A DNA stretch of 64,000 bases from Clostridia bacterium (GTDB lineage: Bacteria; Bacillota; Clostridia; Oscillospirales; CAG-272): assembly GCA_017463865.1 (NCBI GenBank), contig JAFTOI010000034.1:19635-83634 (forward strand). The letters are read 5' to 3'. Made by a program: the position numbers and the translations under genes. The notes beneath the pieces were generated by a model. That model had not been told where the DNA came from. It made no database searches and saw nothing but the letters and a program-made list of their open reading frames with translations. Of the stretch, positions 36,935 through 44,894 are shown piece after piece. Within the stretch, counting starts at the first letter, position 1; every line of letters starts with the position of its first letter.

Positions 36935-37672
36935 ATGTATACTTACGAAATGCACTGCCACACGGCGGAGACCAGCAAATGCTCTCGCATTGTGGGGGCT
37001 GATCTGATCGATTTTTACCATTCGCTGGGGTATACCGGTGTGGTGATTACCGATCACTTTTTCAACGGCAACACGACTGTGCCGGCTGAACTGCCGTGGG
37101 CCGAGCGGGTTGAGCTGTTTGCCGAGGGGTATCGCGCAGCCAAGCGGCGCGGGGACGAGATCGGCGTGGATGTGTTCTTTGGGTGGGAGTTCTCGATCCG
37201 CGGGTGCGGCAATGATTTTCTCACCTATGGGCTGGACATCGACTGGCTGCATGCCCACGAGGATTGCGACCAGCTGCATATTAACGATTTCTGCGACCTT
37301 GTGCATCGGGACGGCGGCTATGTTGTCCATGCACACCCCTTCCGCGAGGCGGGGTATATCGACATGATCCGCCTTGTGCCCCGCAAGGTCGACGCGGTCG
37401 AGACGATCAACGCCTGCCGGAAGCCTTTCGAGAATCGAATGGCTGACCAGTATGCCGGCAACTACGGGCTGCACGGCTTCTGCGGCAGTGACAACCATCG
37501 CGGGCCGCTCCCGAAGCTGGCGGCGCTTGGACTGGATTTCCGCGCTGACAGTGTGCGCGCCATTCTGGAGGCGGTCATGCGGGACGAGCATTCGCTGCAT
37601 TTGTATGACTATACTGAGTCGGGGGCACTTTTGGAGGTGCCGAATGAAAAAATTTTTGCTGATCCATCCTGA
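36935..37672 (+). CDS. PHP-domain protein, tandem copy 2
   Basis: The 245-residue paralogue of the preceding gene has MHCHTAETSKCS near residue 5, ITDHFFNG near 38, GWEF near 84, VHAHPFREAG near 130 and CGSDNHRG near 185. The ATG at 36935 was chosen because GGAGG precedes it; a longer reading would overlap copy 1. Both copies probably share a substrate class. The gene carries the ribosome site of a broken gene near its 3' end (37632-37640). Confidence 0.85.
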   Translation: MYTYEMHCHTAETSKCSRIVGADLIDFYHSLGYTGVVITDHFFNGNTTVPAELPWAERVELFAEGYRAAKRRGDEIGVDVFFGWEFSIRGCGNDFLTYGLDIDWLHAHEDCDQLHINDFCDLVHRDGGYVVHAHPFREAGYIDMIRLVPRKVDAVETINACRKPFENRMADQYAGNYGLHGFCGSDNHRGPLPKLAALGLDFRADSVRAILEAVMRDEHSLHLYDYTESGALLEVPNEKIFADPS

Positions 37673-37801
37673 CGAGCTGTCGGTAACATTGCCTACTATT
37701 GCAGTCTTGGCTTCCGGGACATCGCATGTTTTGCCTGTTTCTTCGGGGAGGATTATGAGGCGCTTTGCAGTGAGTTGGATATCAGCACTTATGCGGATTA
37801 A
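37644..37801 (+). pseudogene. Remnant of an unidentified gene
   Basis: A good ribosome site (GGAGG at 37634) leads to MKKFLLIHPDELS in one frame, after which protein-like sequence continues in another frame as GNIAYYCSLGFRDIACF followed by GEDYEALCSELDISTYAD and a stop at 37799. The two ends look like the start and finish of one protein with the middle deleted. The family is not identified. Confidence 0.45.
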
Positions 37802-37842
37802 CGGAATGTTATCCAATAGTTAAAGAAATGTTCAAAAATGAG

Positions 37843-37851
37843 TGCTATAAT
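37843..37851 (+). promoter_or_regulatory. Extended -10 promoter of the ATPase leader
   Basis: TGC-TATAAT lies directly before the riboswitch-like leader; no clear -35 is seen. Confidence 0.55.
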
Positions 37852-37852
37852 T

Positions 37853-37945
37853 GATTTGTTAATTGAGGGAGTAATTCGGCGTTGCATTTGTGACGTGAGG
37901 TAAATCAACAGCTGGCGGCACTGCCGTCTGGTTTATCTTGAAAGA
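37853..37945 (+). promoter_or_regulatory. yybP-ykoY (manganese) riboswitch aptamer, probable
   Basis: The leader contains the two conserved loops of this class in the right order: GAGGGAGTA (37865-37873) and GGCACTGCCG (37917-37926), with a helical insert between them, AGGTAAA at 37898-37904, and closing sequences on both sides. It lies at the start of the transcript and just before a terminator and a P-type ATPase, the usual context of this Mn2+ sensor. Identification is by eye. Confidence 0.72.
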
Positions 37946-37948
37946 ATG

Positions 37949-37987
37949 AGACTCATATGCGGCCACGGCTGTATATGAGTCTTTTTT
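37949..37987 (+). terminator. Leader terminator (expression platform)
   Basis: AGACTCATAT (37949-37958) pairs perfectly with ATATGAGTCT (37973-37982) and a run of T follows. It lies 32 bases before the ATPase ATG, so transcription must read through it for expression. Confidence 0.85.
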
Positions 37988-38018
37988 ATTCCCATATCAA
38001 AATATTGGAGGAAGTTTC

Positions 38019-40667
38019 ATGAAGGAGTATCTCAAAGAACAAGACGTTGTTCTGGCCGAGCAGAAGACAACTGCCGACGGGTTGAGCAGCGCCGAGGTAC
38101 AGAGCCGCCTCGAAAAGTATGGCAAGAACAAGCTTGCTGAGGGCAAGAAGGTCACGCTGCTGCAGCGCTTCCTTGCCCAGCTGGCAGATCCGATGATCAT
38201 TATTCTGATCATTGCTGCTGTCATTTCGGGCGTTGTCGGCGTCATGGAGGGCGAAGGTCTGGCGGATGTCATTATCATCATGGCCGTCGTGCTCATCAAC
38301 GCCATCCTGGGCGTGTTCCAGGAAAGCAAGGCCGAGAAGGCCATCGAGGCGCTGCAGGAGATCGCGGCTGCGACGTCGAAGGTCATTCGTGACGGTCACC
38401 AGATGACCATTCACTCGGAAGACCTTGTGCCCGGTGACATCATCGTGCTCGAGGCCGGTGACGCGGTTCCCGCCGACGCCCGTCTGATCGAGTGCGCCAG
38501 CCTCAAGATCGAGGAGGCCGCGCTGACCGGCGAGTCGGTGCCGGTCACCAAGCACATCGACGTGCTGACCGCCCCCGAGGGCAAGGATGTCCCGCTGGGC
38601 GACCGCAAGAACATGGTCTACATGGGCAGCACGGTTGTTTACGGCCGCGGCAAGGCTGTTGTCACCGACACCGGCATGCAGACCGAGATGGGTAAGATTG
38701 CCGACGCGCTGACCAAGGCTGAGGAGGGCGAGACCCCCCTGCAGCTCAAGCTCAACCAGCTTAGCAAGATCCTGAGCGTGCTGGTGCTGGGCATCTGCGT
38801 GGTGGTGTTTGCCGTGGATATTCTTCGCCTGCTGCCCAATGGCCTCAAGTTTGAGGATCTGATCAGCACTTTCATGGTCGCCATCAGCTTGGCTGTCGCC
38901 GCGATTCCGGAGGGCTTGGCTGCTGTTGTGACCATCGTGCTGTCGATCGGTGTGACCAACATGTCCAAGCGCAATGCGGTTATCCGCCGTCTGACCGCAG
39001 TCGAGACCCTCGGCTGTGCGCAGATCATCTGCTCGGATAAGACCGGCACCCTGACCCAGAACAAGATGACCGTCGTCGACCACAGCGGCGACGACGAAAA
39101 GCTGCTGGCCCGCGCTATGGCGCTCAGCTCCGACGCGGAGCTGGACGAGAAGGGCGAAGCTACCGGCGAGCCCACCGAGTGCGCGCTGGTCAACTACGCT
39201 AATCAGCTTGGTATGCCGAAGACTGCCCTCAAGAGTGAAGCGCCCCGCATCGGCGAGGCTCCCTTTGACTCGATGCGCAAGATGATGTCGACCGTTCACC
39301 AGACCGCTGACGGTATCGTGCAGTTCACCAAGGGCGCGCCCGACGAGGTGCTGAAGCGCTGTACTACCATGCTCAAGGACGGCAAGGTCGTTGCCCTCAC
39401 CGACGCGGCACGTGCCGAGATTCTTGCGGCGAACAAGCGTTTCGCTGATCAGGCACTCCGTGTGCTCTGTGCCGCACAGCGCCTCTGGGATGCCGCGCCC
39501 GCTGAGTATGAGCCCGAGTTCCTCGAGCAGGAGCTTTGCTACATCGGTCTGACCGGCATGATCGACCCTGTTCGTCCCGAGGTCAAGCCCGCTATCGAAC
39601 GCTGCGCCGAAGCTGGCATTCGCCCGATCATGATCACCGGCGACCATCGAGACACTGCCATTGCCATTGCGACCCAGCTTGGCATCATCACCGATCCGTC
39701 CCAGGCCATCACCGGCGCGCAGCTCGATGAGATCAGCGATGAGCAGCTCGAGACCGAGATCGAGAAGTATTCGGTCTATGCCCGCGTTCAGCCTGAGCAC
39801 AAGGTGCGCATCGTCAACGCATGGCGCGCAAAGGGCAAGATCACGGCCATGACCGGCGACGGCGTCAACGATGCGCCTTCGATCAAGAACGCCGATATCG
39901 GTATCGGTATGGGCATCACCGGTACCGACGTCACCAAAAATGTTGCGGACATGGTGCTGGCCGACGACAACTTTGCGACTATCGTCTCGGCTGTCGAGGA
40001 AGGGCGCCGCATTTACGACAATATCCGCAAGTCGATCCAGTTCCTGCTCTCGTCCAATCTCTCCGAGGTGCTGTCGATCTTCTTTGCGTCGCTGGTCGGC
40101 TTTACGATTCTCAAGCCGGTTCATCTTCTGTTCATTAACCTCATCACCGACTGCTTCCCGGCGCTTGCGCTCAGCATGGAAAAGGGTGAGCGTGACATCA
40201 TGAAGCGTGAGCCCCGTAATGCCAAGGATGGCATCTTCGCCGGCGGCATGGGCTTCGATGTCGTTCTGCAGGGCATTATGGCGACCATCATCACCATCGC
40301 GGCTTACTACATCGGCCACTTTATGGAATCCGGTGTCTGGGAGTTTGTCGACAGCGAGGATGGTATGACCATGGCGTTCCTCGCACTGTCGATGGCGGAG
40401 ATCTTCCACTCCTTTAACCTGCGCTCCCGCCGCAAGTCGATCTTTGCGCTCAAAACCCAGAATATCTTCCTCTGGGGTGCAATGATCCTTTCACTGGTTG
40501 CTACCACGCTGGTCATCTATGTGCCCTTCCTGCGTGAGGCCTTCGAGTTCGCACACATCAGCTTTGCTGAGTATGCCGTTGCGATGCTGCTGGCTGTCTC
40601 GGTCATCCCGATCATCGAGCTGATCAAGCTGATCGAGCGCTGCATCGACCGCGCCAAGAAGAAATAA
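38019..40667 (+). CDS. Calcium-type (P2A) P-type ATPase, probable Ca2+/Mn2+ exporter
   Basis: The 882-residue pump has the actuator TGES motif (AALTGESVPV), phosphorylated Asp340 in DKTGTLT, a nucleotide domain and GDGVNDAPS. Membrane residues match SERCA: Glu298 in IPEGL (M4), Asn680 and Glu683 (M5), Asn707, Thr710 and Asp711 (M6) and Glu794 (M8), so both Ca2+ sites look complete. The leader resembles a manganese-sensing riboswitch, and related pumps under it export Mn2+, so Mn2+ efflux is a likely role. A GGAGG precedes the ATG. Confidence 0.92.
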   Translation: MKEYLKEQDVVLAEQKTTADGLSSAEVQSRLEKYGKNKLAEGKKVTLLQRFLAQLADPMIIILIIAAVISGVVGVMEGEGLADVIIIMAVVLINAILGVFQESKAEKAIEALQEIAAATSKVIRDGHQMTIHSEDLVPGDIIVLEAGDAVPADARLIECASLKIEEAALTGESVPVTKHIDVLTAPEGKDVPLGDRKNMVYMGSTVVYGRGKAVVTDTGMQTEMGKIADALTKAEEGETPLQLKLNQLSKILSVLVLGICVVVFAVDILRLLPNGLKFEDLISTFMVAISLAVAAIPEGLAAVVTIVLSIGVTNMSKRNAVIRRLTAVETLGCAQIICSDKTGTLTQNKMTVVDHSGDDEKLLARAMALSSDAELDEKGEATGEPTECALVNYANQLGMPKTALKSEAPRIGEAPFDSMRKMMSTVHQTADGIVQFTKGAPDEVLKRCTTMLKDGKVVALTDAARAEILAANKRFADQALRVLCAAQRLWDAAPAEYEPEFLEQELCYIGLTGMIDPVRPEVKPAIERCAEAGIRPIMITGDHRDTAIAIATQLGIITDPSQAITGAQLDEISDEQLETEIEKYSVYARVQPEHKVRIVNAWRAKGKITAMTGDGVNDAPSIKNADIGIGMGITGTDVTKNVADMVLADDNFATIVSAVEEGRRIYDNIRKSIQFLLSSNLSEVLSIFFASLVGFTILKPVHLLFINLITDCFPALALSMEKGERDIMKREPRNAKDGIFAGGMGFDVVLQGIMATIITIAAYYIGHFMESGVWEFVDSEDGMTMAFLALSMAEIFHSFNLRSRRKSIFALKTQNIFLWGAMILSLVATTLVIYVPFLREAFEFAHISFAEYAVAMLLAVSVIPIIELIKLIERCIDRAKKK

Positions 40668-40709
40668 TCGCGTCGAAGTCTGACAAGCCCGAAAAATTAT
40701 GATACAGTG

Positions 40710-40738
40710 AATACGCCTGTGCATGCACGGGCGTATTT
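40710..40738 (+). terminator. Terminator after the ATPase gene
   Basis: AATACGCC/GGCGTATT (40710-40717 / 40730-40737) encloses a further GTGCATGCAC palindrome, then TTTC follows. Confidence 0.75.
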
Positions 40739-40753
40739 CTGTTGGGGCCTTAG

Positions 40754-40966
40754 ACGTGAAAGAAAACCCCCGGTTCTACCGGGGGAAATAAACGTGTAGT
40801 GCTGCAATAAAAACGGCGAGTTTGAGCGAGCCGAATCATATGAGTAGCAAAGAAGCAGTTACATGGCTGCGTAAATCAAAGACGTTGTGCCCCTTTTAGG
40901 GGGGAAGCCTGTAATAGCCTCTTATAGGGGCATTCAAACCACCGGTTGAACCGGTGGTTTTTGATT
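40754..40966 (+). mobile_element. Non-coding IS200/IS605-like element (PATE/MITE type), or a structured RNA
   Basis: About 210 bases without a gene lie between two strong hairpins: CCCCCGGT-TCT-ACCGGGGG (40767-40785) and an 11-bp stem AAACCACCGGT/ACCGGTGGTTT (40936-40960). Inside are GCAG/CTGC and TGCCCC/GGGGCA stems. A TTAG lies 14 bases before the left hairpin, and TTTGAT follows the right one, similar in arrangement to IS605 cleavage sites. No transposase is present. The right hairpin with its T-run could instead terminate a plus-strand RNA. Confidence 0.5.
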
Positions 40967-42026
40967 ATTCGAGCTCGACCTTGACCGGCTTGCCGGTGGC
41001 CATCGACTCGTTGCAGGCCAGCGTGAAGCTGACCGACTTGAAGGCATCGGCATAGGGCGAGCGGATCTTCGAGCCGTCGCCGGTGATGACTGCCTCGATG
41101 AAGGTGCGGTCGCAGGCGATACCGGCGTCGCCCTCCTGCTTGTATATGATGCAGTTGTTGTCGGCCGCGGCAACCGCGCCGTCGCCCTTGACGACAAAGC
41201 CGCCGGCATCCTTAGCCGGCTCTGCCGGCTTTTCGCCGTAGATCTTGAGGGTGCCGAGAATCTTCAGTTCAGCGCGCTTGTCGCGGGTGCTGAAGGTGAC
41301 CTTCGAATCGAGGCAGTTGCCCGACTTGGCGTAGCAGCCGGTCGAGATGGTGGCGAGGATGCCGTTTTTGAAGCGTACAACGGTGGTCGAGAGGTCGTCG
41401 GTGTCGTAGCCCGGCCACTCCTCCTCGGTGACGTAGCCACGCGCGGCGTAGGTGAAGACTTCCTCGGGATCGCCGATCATGTAGCGGATGATGTCGAATT
41501 GGTGGATGGTCTGCTCGGCCGCCTGACCGCCTGAGAGCTCTTTTTTGCGCCACCAGTCGACGCCCGGCACGCCGCCCATGCGGGAGGCCTCGATGTAGAT
41601 GACCTGGTTGTTCTCCACGAAGGCCTTGTTTGGCTCGACGAGGTTGGAGTAGCGGCACTGGAAGCCGCTGGCGGTGATGAGCCCCTTGGCGGCGGCCGCG
41701 TCACGGATACGGCGGGCGAGGTCGAGCTCAAGGGCGAGGGGCTTCTCGACGAAGAAGTGGATGCCGCGCTCGATGAGATCGAACTCAATGTCTCCGTGGC
41801 AGTAGGGCGGGACGCAGACGAAGACCATGTCGGGCTTGACCTCGTCCAGCATGACACGGTAGTCGGTGTAGGCTTTGCCCGAGCCGGCGCGCTTCTGGAA
41901 GTCCTCCGCTCGTTCGGGGATGAGGTCGCAGAAACCGGCGAGCTCAACGATGTCGGTAAACTGAAGGAAGTGGCCGAGGTGGTAATTGCCGATGCCGCCG
42001 CAGCCGATGAGTGCAAGTTTTTTCAT
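40965..42026 (-). CDS. Gfo/Idh/MocA-family oxidoreductase
   Basis: The 353-residue protein has the N-terminal Rossmann fold (ALIGCGGIGNYHLGHF at residues 4-19), the EKPLALELDLARRI segment near 95 that carries the EKP motif, and a C-terminal beta-sheet domain with a GGVPGVDWWRKKELSGG stretch near 150 and HQFD near 178. Such enzymes use NAD(P) to oxidise or reduce sugars and cyclitols. It follows a TIM-barrel epimerase by 12 bases and likely acts on the same sugar. Confidence 0.9.
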   Translation of the reverse strand: MKKLALIGCGGIGNYHLGHFLQFTDIVELAGFCDLIPERAEDFQKRAGSGKAYTDYRVMLDEVKPDMVFVCVPPYCHGDIEFDLIERGIHFFVEKPLALELDLARRIRDAAAAKGLITASGFQCRYSNLVEPNKAFVENNQVIYIEASRMGGVPGVDWWRKKELSGGQAAEQTIHQFDIIRYMIGDPEEVFTYAARGYVTEEEWPGYDTDDLSTTVVRFKNGILATISTGCYAKSGNCLDSKVTFSTRDKRAELKILGTLKIYGEKPAEPAKDAGGFVVKGDGAVAAADNNCIIYKQEGDAGIACDRTFIEAVITGDGSKIRSPYADAFKSVSFTLACNESMATGKPVKVELE

Positions 42027-42038
42027 GATAAGCCTCCG

Positions 42039-42869
42039 TTAATAGGTGATGATTTCGCCGATCTCGCCGGCGACTTTTGTGTAATAGTCGGTGTAGCTCA
42101 TCTCGGCGTCGGCCTTGAAGACTTCGCCGACGAGGTAGCCGTCGTAGCCTGCCGCGCGGAGCGCTGGGATGATGGCGCGCCAGTCGGCGCTGCCGTGGGT
42201 GATGTCCTGCCAGGTGCCGCCCGAGTTGATGCCCTTGCTGCGCAGGTAATCCTTGACGTGAACCTTGCCGATGCGCGCGCCAAGCACCTCGATCCAGTAT
42301 TCGGGGGTCGAGAAGGCGAGCATGTTGCCGGCGTCAAGGTAGGCACCGATCATGGGGGAGCCGACGGCGTCGATGAAGGTCGCCATGTCGTAGGGCGAGA
42401 GGAAAAAGCCGTTCCAGACGTTCTCGACGCCGACGAAGATGCCGCGGCGCTCGATCTCGTCGCGGTGGGCACGCAGGAAGTCGATGGATGTGCGGCGGAC
42501 AGCATCGAGGGAGACGCCGTCCCCCATGCCGCCCGGCACGGTGAGGACACCGTCAGCACCAAGGGCTGATGCGGCTTCGATCTGCTTGAAGAGGAGCGCT
42601 TCGGCGTCGCCGTGGTGGGCGGCGATGCCCATTTTGCCGCCCCAGAGCGAGGTGGAGATGCTGCAAACGGGGAGCGAATACTGCGCGGAAAGGGTGCGGA
42701 TACCTTCATAATCCGCCTGTGTGGTCGCCATGCTCAGGGCATGCGGCGAGGCGCCGTCGCGGTCGATGTTGAGCTCGATCCCGGCGAAGCCTGCTGCGGC
42801 GACGGCGGCAAAGGTATCGGCCATGGGGAGCGATTTCTCGACTGTCCAGGCGTTAAGTGCTGTTTTCAT
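42039..42869 (-). CDS. Sugar phosphate isomerase/epimerase (AP endonuclease 2 TIM barrel)
   Basis: The 276-residue protein has the TIM-barrel pattern with GIELNIDRDG near 30 (first Glu), GVLTVPGG near 105, IFVGVENVWNGFF near 145 (metal Glu), GAYLDAGNML near 180 (Asp) and IGKVHVKDYL near 205 (His and Asp ligands). It resembles tagatose/hexulose-6-phosphate epimerases. It is the first gene of a pair with the oxidoreductase and is divergent from the AraC regulator. Confidence 0.88.
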   Translation of the reverse strand: MKTALNAWTVEKSLPMADTFAAVAAAGFAGIELNIDRDGASPHALSMATTQADYEGIRTLSAQYSLPVCSISTSLWGGKMGIAAHHGDAEALLFKQIEAASALGADGVLTVPGGMGDGVSLDAVRRTSIDFLRAHRDEIERRGIFVGVENVWNGFFLSPYDMATFIDAVGSPMIGAYLDAGNMLAFSTPEYWIEVLGARIGKVHVKDYLRSKGINSGGTWQDITHGSADWRAIIPALRAAGYDGYLVGEVFKADAEMSYTDYYTKVAGEIGEIITY

Positions 42870-42910
42870 ACTGCCTCCTTGTCAAAAATCGGGATATTTC
42901 GGCAAAGCCC

Positions 42911-42940
42911 TTGCACTGCCGCCCCGATCTGTGGTATAAT
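42911..42940 (+). promoter_or_regulatory. Promoter of the AraC-type gene
   Basis: TTGCAC (42911-42916) and TATAAT (42935-42940) are 18 bases apart, with TGG before the -10. Confidence 0.7.
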
Positions 42941-43022
42941 CAGTATACACGCAAATCGCGCGTGACGCAATACAGAAATCGCCTGTCCTTATGGACAAAT
43001 CGACTGCACTACGGAGGATGCC

Positions 43023-43874
43023 ATGCGATCGCTCTCCTATTATCGCGACGTCGACCGGCCGGGCTGTGACATCCACAGCGATGCCGAGCCGCTCCAGCTC
43101 AACTGTACCGGCTATTACACCAACGAGAAGCCCTTCCATATGCACAATATCACCGGCCGGCAGGATTTTTATCTGCAATATGCCGCCGAGGGGAGTCTCT
43201 GCGTGCATTCCTTCGGCGAGCCGCAGACCTTCTCTGCGGGGATGTTCGTGATCTACCGTCCGCATGACTCCTATCGGTACGAGCTGCTGGCGGGGGAGCG
43301 CATCGGATACTACTGGGCGCATTTTACAGGCTTTCACGTCGCGCGCATGCTGACGGGACTCGGCCTTGACACGGGGCATATCTATCGCACCGACGGCGGT
43401 GAAGCGGGGAAGGGGCGCATCCTTGGCGGCTTCGCACGGCTGTTTGATGAGTTCGCCACGCGCCGTCCCGGCTTCGATGATGCCTGCGCCGCGCAGCTGA
43501 CCGCGATCCTTGTTGAGCTGACCCGCGGTGCGGACAAGGTCAGCACAGGCCCCGTCCGCCGGCTGGCGTCGGTCGCGTACCTGCACGGCCACTATCAGGA
43601 GGACACGCGCATTGCCGATCTTGCCGCGATGGAGCATCTCAGCGAGAGCCGCTATCGGGAAGTCTTCCGCCGGCACACTGGCTACTCGCCGGGCGATTAC
43701 CGCACCGCCCTCCGGCTCCAGCGTGCCTGCGACCTGCTGGCCCTGACCGAGGACAGCGTCACCGAGATCGCCGCCGTGTGCGGCTATGCAGATGTGCTCT
43801 ATTTTCTGCGGGTCTTCAAGCAAAAGAAGGGGATGACGCCCGGCGAATATCGTCGGCGTACCCGCACCGAGTGA
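43023..43874 (+). CDS. AraC-family transcription regulator
   Basis: The 283-residue protein has an N-terminal cupin-like sensor (residues 10-120, including PFHMHNI and FVIYRPHDSYRYELLAGE) and two C-terminal helix-turn-helix units (IADLAAMEHLSESRYREVF near 198 and VTEIAAVCGYADVLYFLRVF near 243). It is probably a sugar-responsive activator of the divergent epimerase/oxidoreductase pair, and could earlier have controlled the fucose isomerase gene whose remains follow it. Confidence 0.9.
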   Translation: MRSLSYYRDVDRPGCDIHSDAEPLQLNCTGYYTNEKPFHMHNITGRQDFYLQYAAEGSLCVHSFGEPQTFSAGMFVIYRPHDSYRYELLAGERIGYYWAHFTGFHVARMLTGLGLDTGHIYRTDGGEAGKGRILGGFARLFDEFATRRPGFDDACAAQLTAILVELTRGADKVSTGPVRRLASVAYLHGHYQEDTRIADLAAMEHLSESRYREVFRRHTGYSPGDYRTALRLQRACDLLALTEDSVTEIAAVCGYADVLYFLRVFKQKKGMTPGEYRRRTRTE

Positions 43875-43895
43875 GCGAAAAGCGCCTGTCGCACT

Positions 43896-44303
43896 AACAT
43901 CACCGGCATCGGTATCCGACCGGTCATCGATGTCCGTCGGGGCGCGTTGACGGTGCGTGAGTCGCTCGAGGCCAAGAACATGGGCATGGACCCCGACACC
44001 ATCAAGGGCGTCAGGGGCTTCAACGGCACCGAGCGTCCCGGCGCGGTTCACCTCGCGTCGGTGCTGGCTGCGCACGCCCAGAAGGGGCTGCCGGCCTTCG
44101 GCATCTACGGCCACGACGTACAGGACGCTGATTAGATCGAAATCCCTGCCGACGTCCGTGAAAAGCTGCTCCGCTTCGGCCGCGCCGCTATTGCCGTTGT
44201 GTCGATGGTGGGCAAATCCTACCTCCAGATCGGTGCCATGTGCATGGGCATCGCCGGCTCGCTGATGCAGGCCGACTTCTTCGAAGACTACCTCGGCATG
44301 CGG
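43896..44303 (+). pseudogene. fucI: L-fucose isomerase, degraded
   Basis: The frame reads [11 protein letters not shown], then [47 protein letters not shown] and [17 protein letters not shown], all matching FucI. Compared with intact FucI (about 590 residues) some 60-70 residues are missing between VRESLE and MDPDT, an in-frame TAG stands at 44133, and the gene ends abruptly after DYLGMR at 44303. The next FucI segment is found inverted just downstream. Confidence 0.85.
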
Positions 44304-44406
44304 GGTGAGGCCTCTTTTTCGGCGTCGGGTTTTTGGATGAAGTCGGGATTTTTGTCCAGTCCCTCGGGGCAGTGTGCCTTCGTCCAGGCAAGGGCGGTGT
44401 CGTATA
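44304..44406 (-). pseudogene. Inverted fragment of the same fucose isomerase gene
   Basis: Read on the minus strand, this stretch gives [20 protein letters not shown] followed by [14 protein letters not shown]. This resembles the FucI segment that normally follows shortly after LGM in the intact protein (YD...ALAWT/ADKN region). It therefore looks as if a piece of fucI was flipped. Confidence 0.55.
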
Positions 44407-44412
44407 GCCAGC

Positions 44413-44712
44413 CTCGAACGCATGTATATGGATCGCCTGGACGGCACCCAGGCAGAGACAGATTTCGAGCGGATCTATCAACAGTTCAACCAGCAGCGGC
44501 AGGAGATAGAAGATAAGCTGAAAACGCTGGAGGCACAGAAAAGCCTGCATGTGTCGATAGAAGAGGCGGCCAGAGCATTGGTACAGCGTTTCCTCGATAC
44601 GGCGCCGACCAGCAGGGAAGTGCTGGTCAGTCTGATCAAGTGAATCGAACTGACGGCAGACAAACAAATCATTATTATATTCTGCTTCTGTGCGCAGAAA
44701 GCGATTTTTTGA
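44413..44712 (+). pseudogene. C-terminal tail of a large serine recombinase
   Basis: The frame [18 protein letters not shown] continues through a coiled-coil region ([16 protein letters not shown]) to TSREVLVSLIK, a stop (TGA 44641), and then IELTADKQIIIIFCF. This is the typical end of transposon-type serine recombinases (coiled coil followed by a VELTEDKQIIIxF-like strand). The catalytic and DNA-binding parts are missing. Confidence 0.75.
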
Positions 44713-44756
44713 AGGCAATTACTTACCTTAACTGCGGCGAACAGTATCGCACCGCG

Positions 44757-44803
44757 ACTTATATAAGTGATGCCCGGAGAGCCTTACAGGCTCTCCGGGC
44801 ATC
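44757..44803. repeat. Palindrome cluster: 12-bp palindrome and 15-bp inverted repeat
   Basis: ACTTATATAAGT (44757-44768) abuts a perfect 15-bp inverted repeat with 5-base loop (44769-44783 / 44789-44803). No T-run follows on either strand, so it is not a standard terminator. Confidence 0.6.
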
Positions 44804-44894
44804 GGTCATGTCAGGGCGGCGCCGCTGTTATGGCAAGCGGTGAAAAAGATTTTTTTCCCTGTGCTATCTTATCTTATCCGCTGTGGAAGGCTTT

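Noticed and set aside
37986-40409. 807-codon open frame on the minus strand
   Set aside because: Fully antisense to the P-type ATPase, whose protein motifs are complete; the antisense product is rich in His, Asp and Gly with no family match, and GC-rich codon use creates such shadows.
42882-44447. 521-codon minus-strand open frame across the AraC gene and the fucI ruin
   Set aside because: It spans unrelated regions, lacks a ribosome site and is antisense to a clear AraC gene. Only a short part of another minus frame (44304-44406) resembles a protein.
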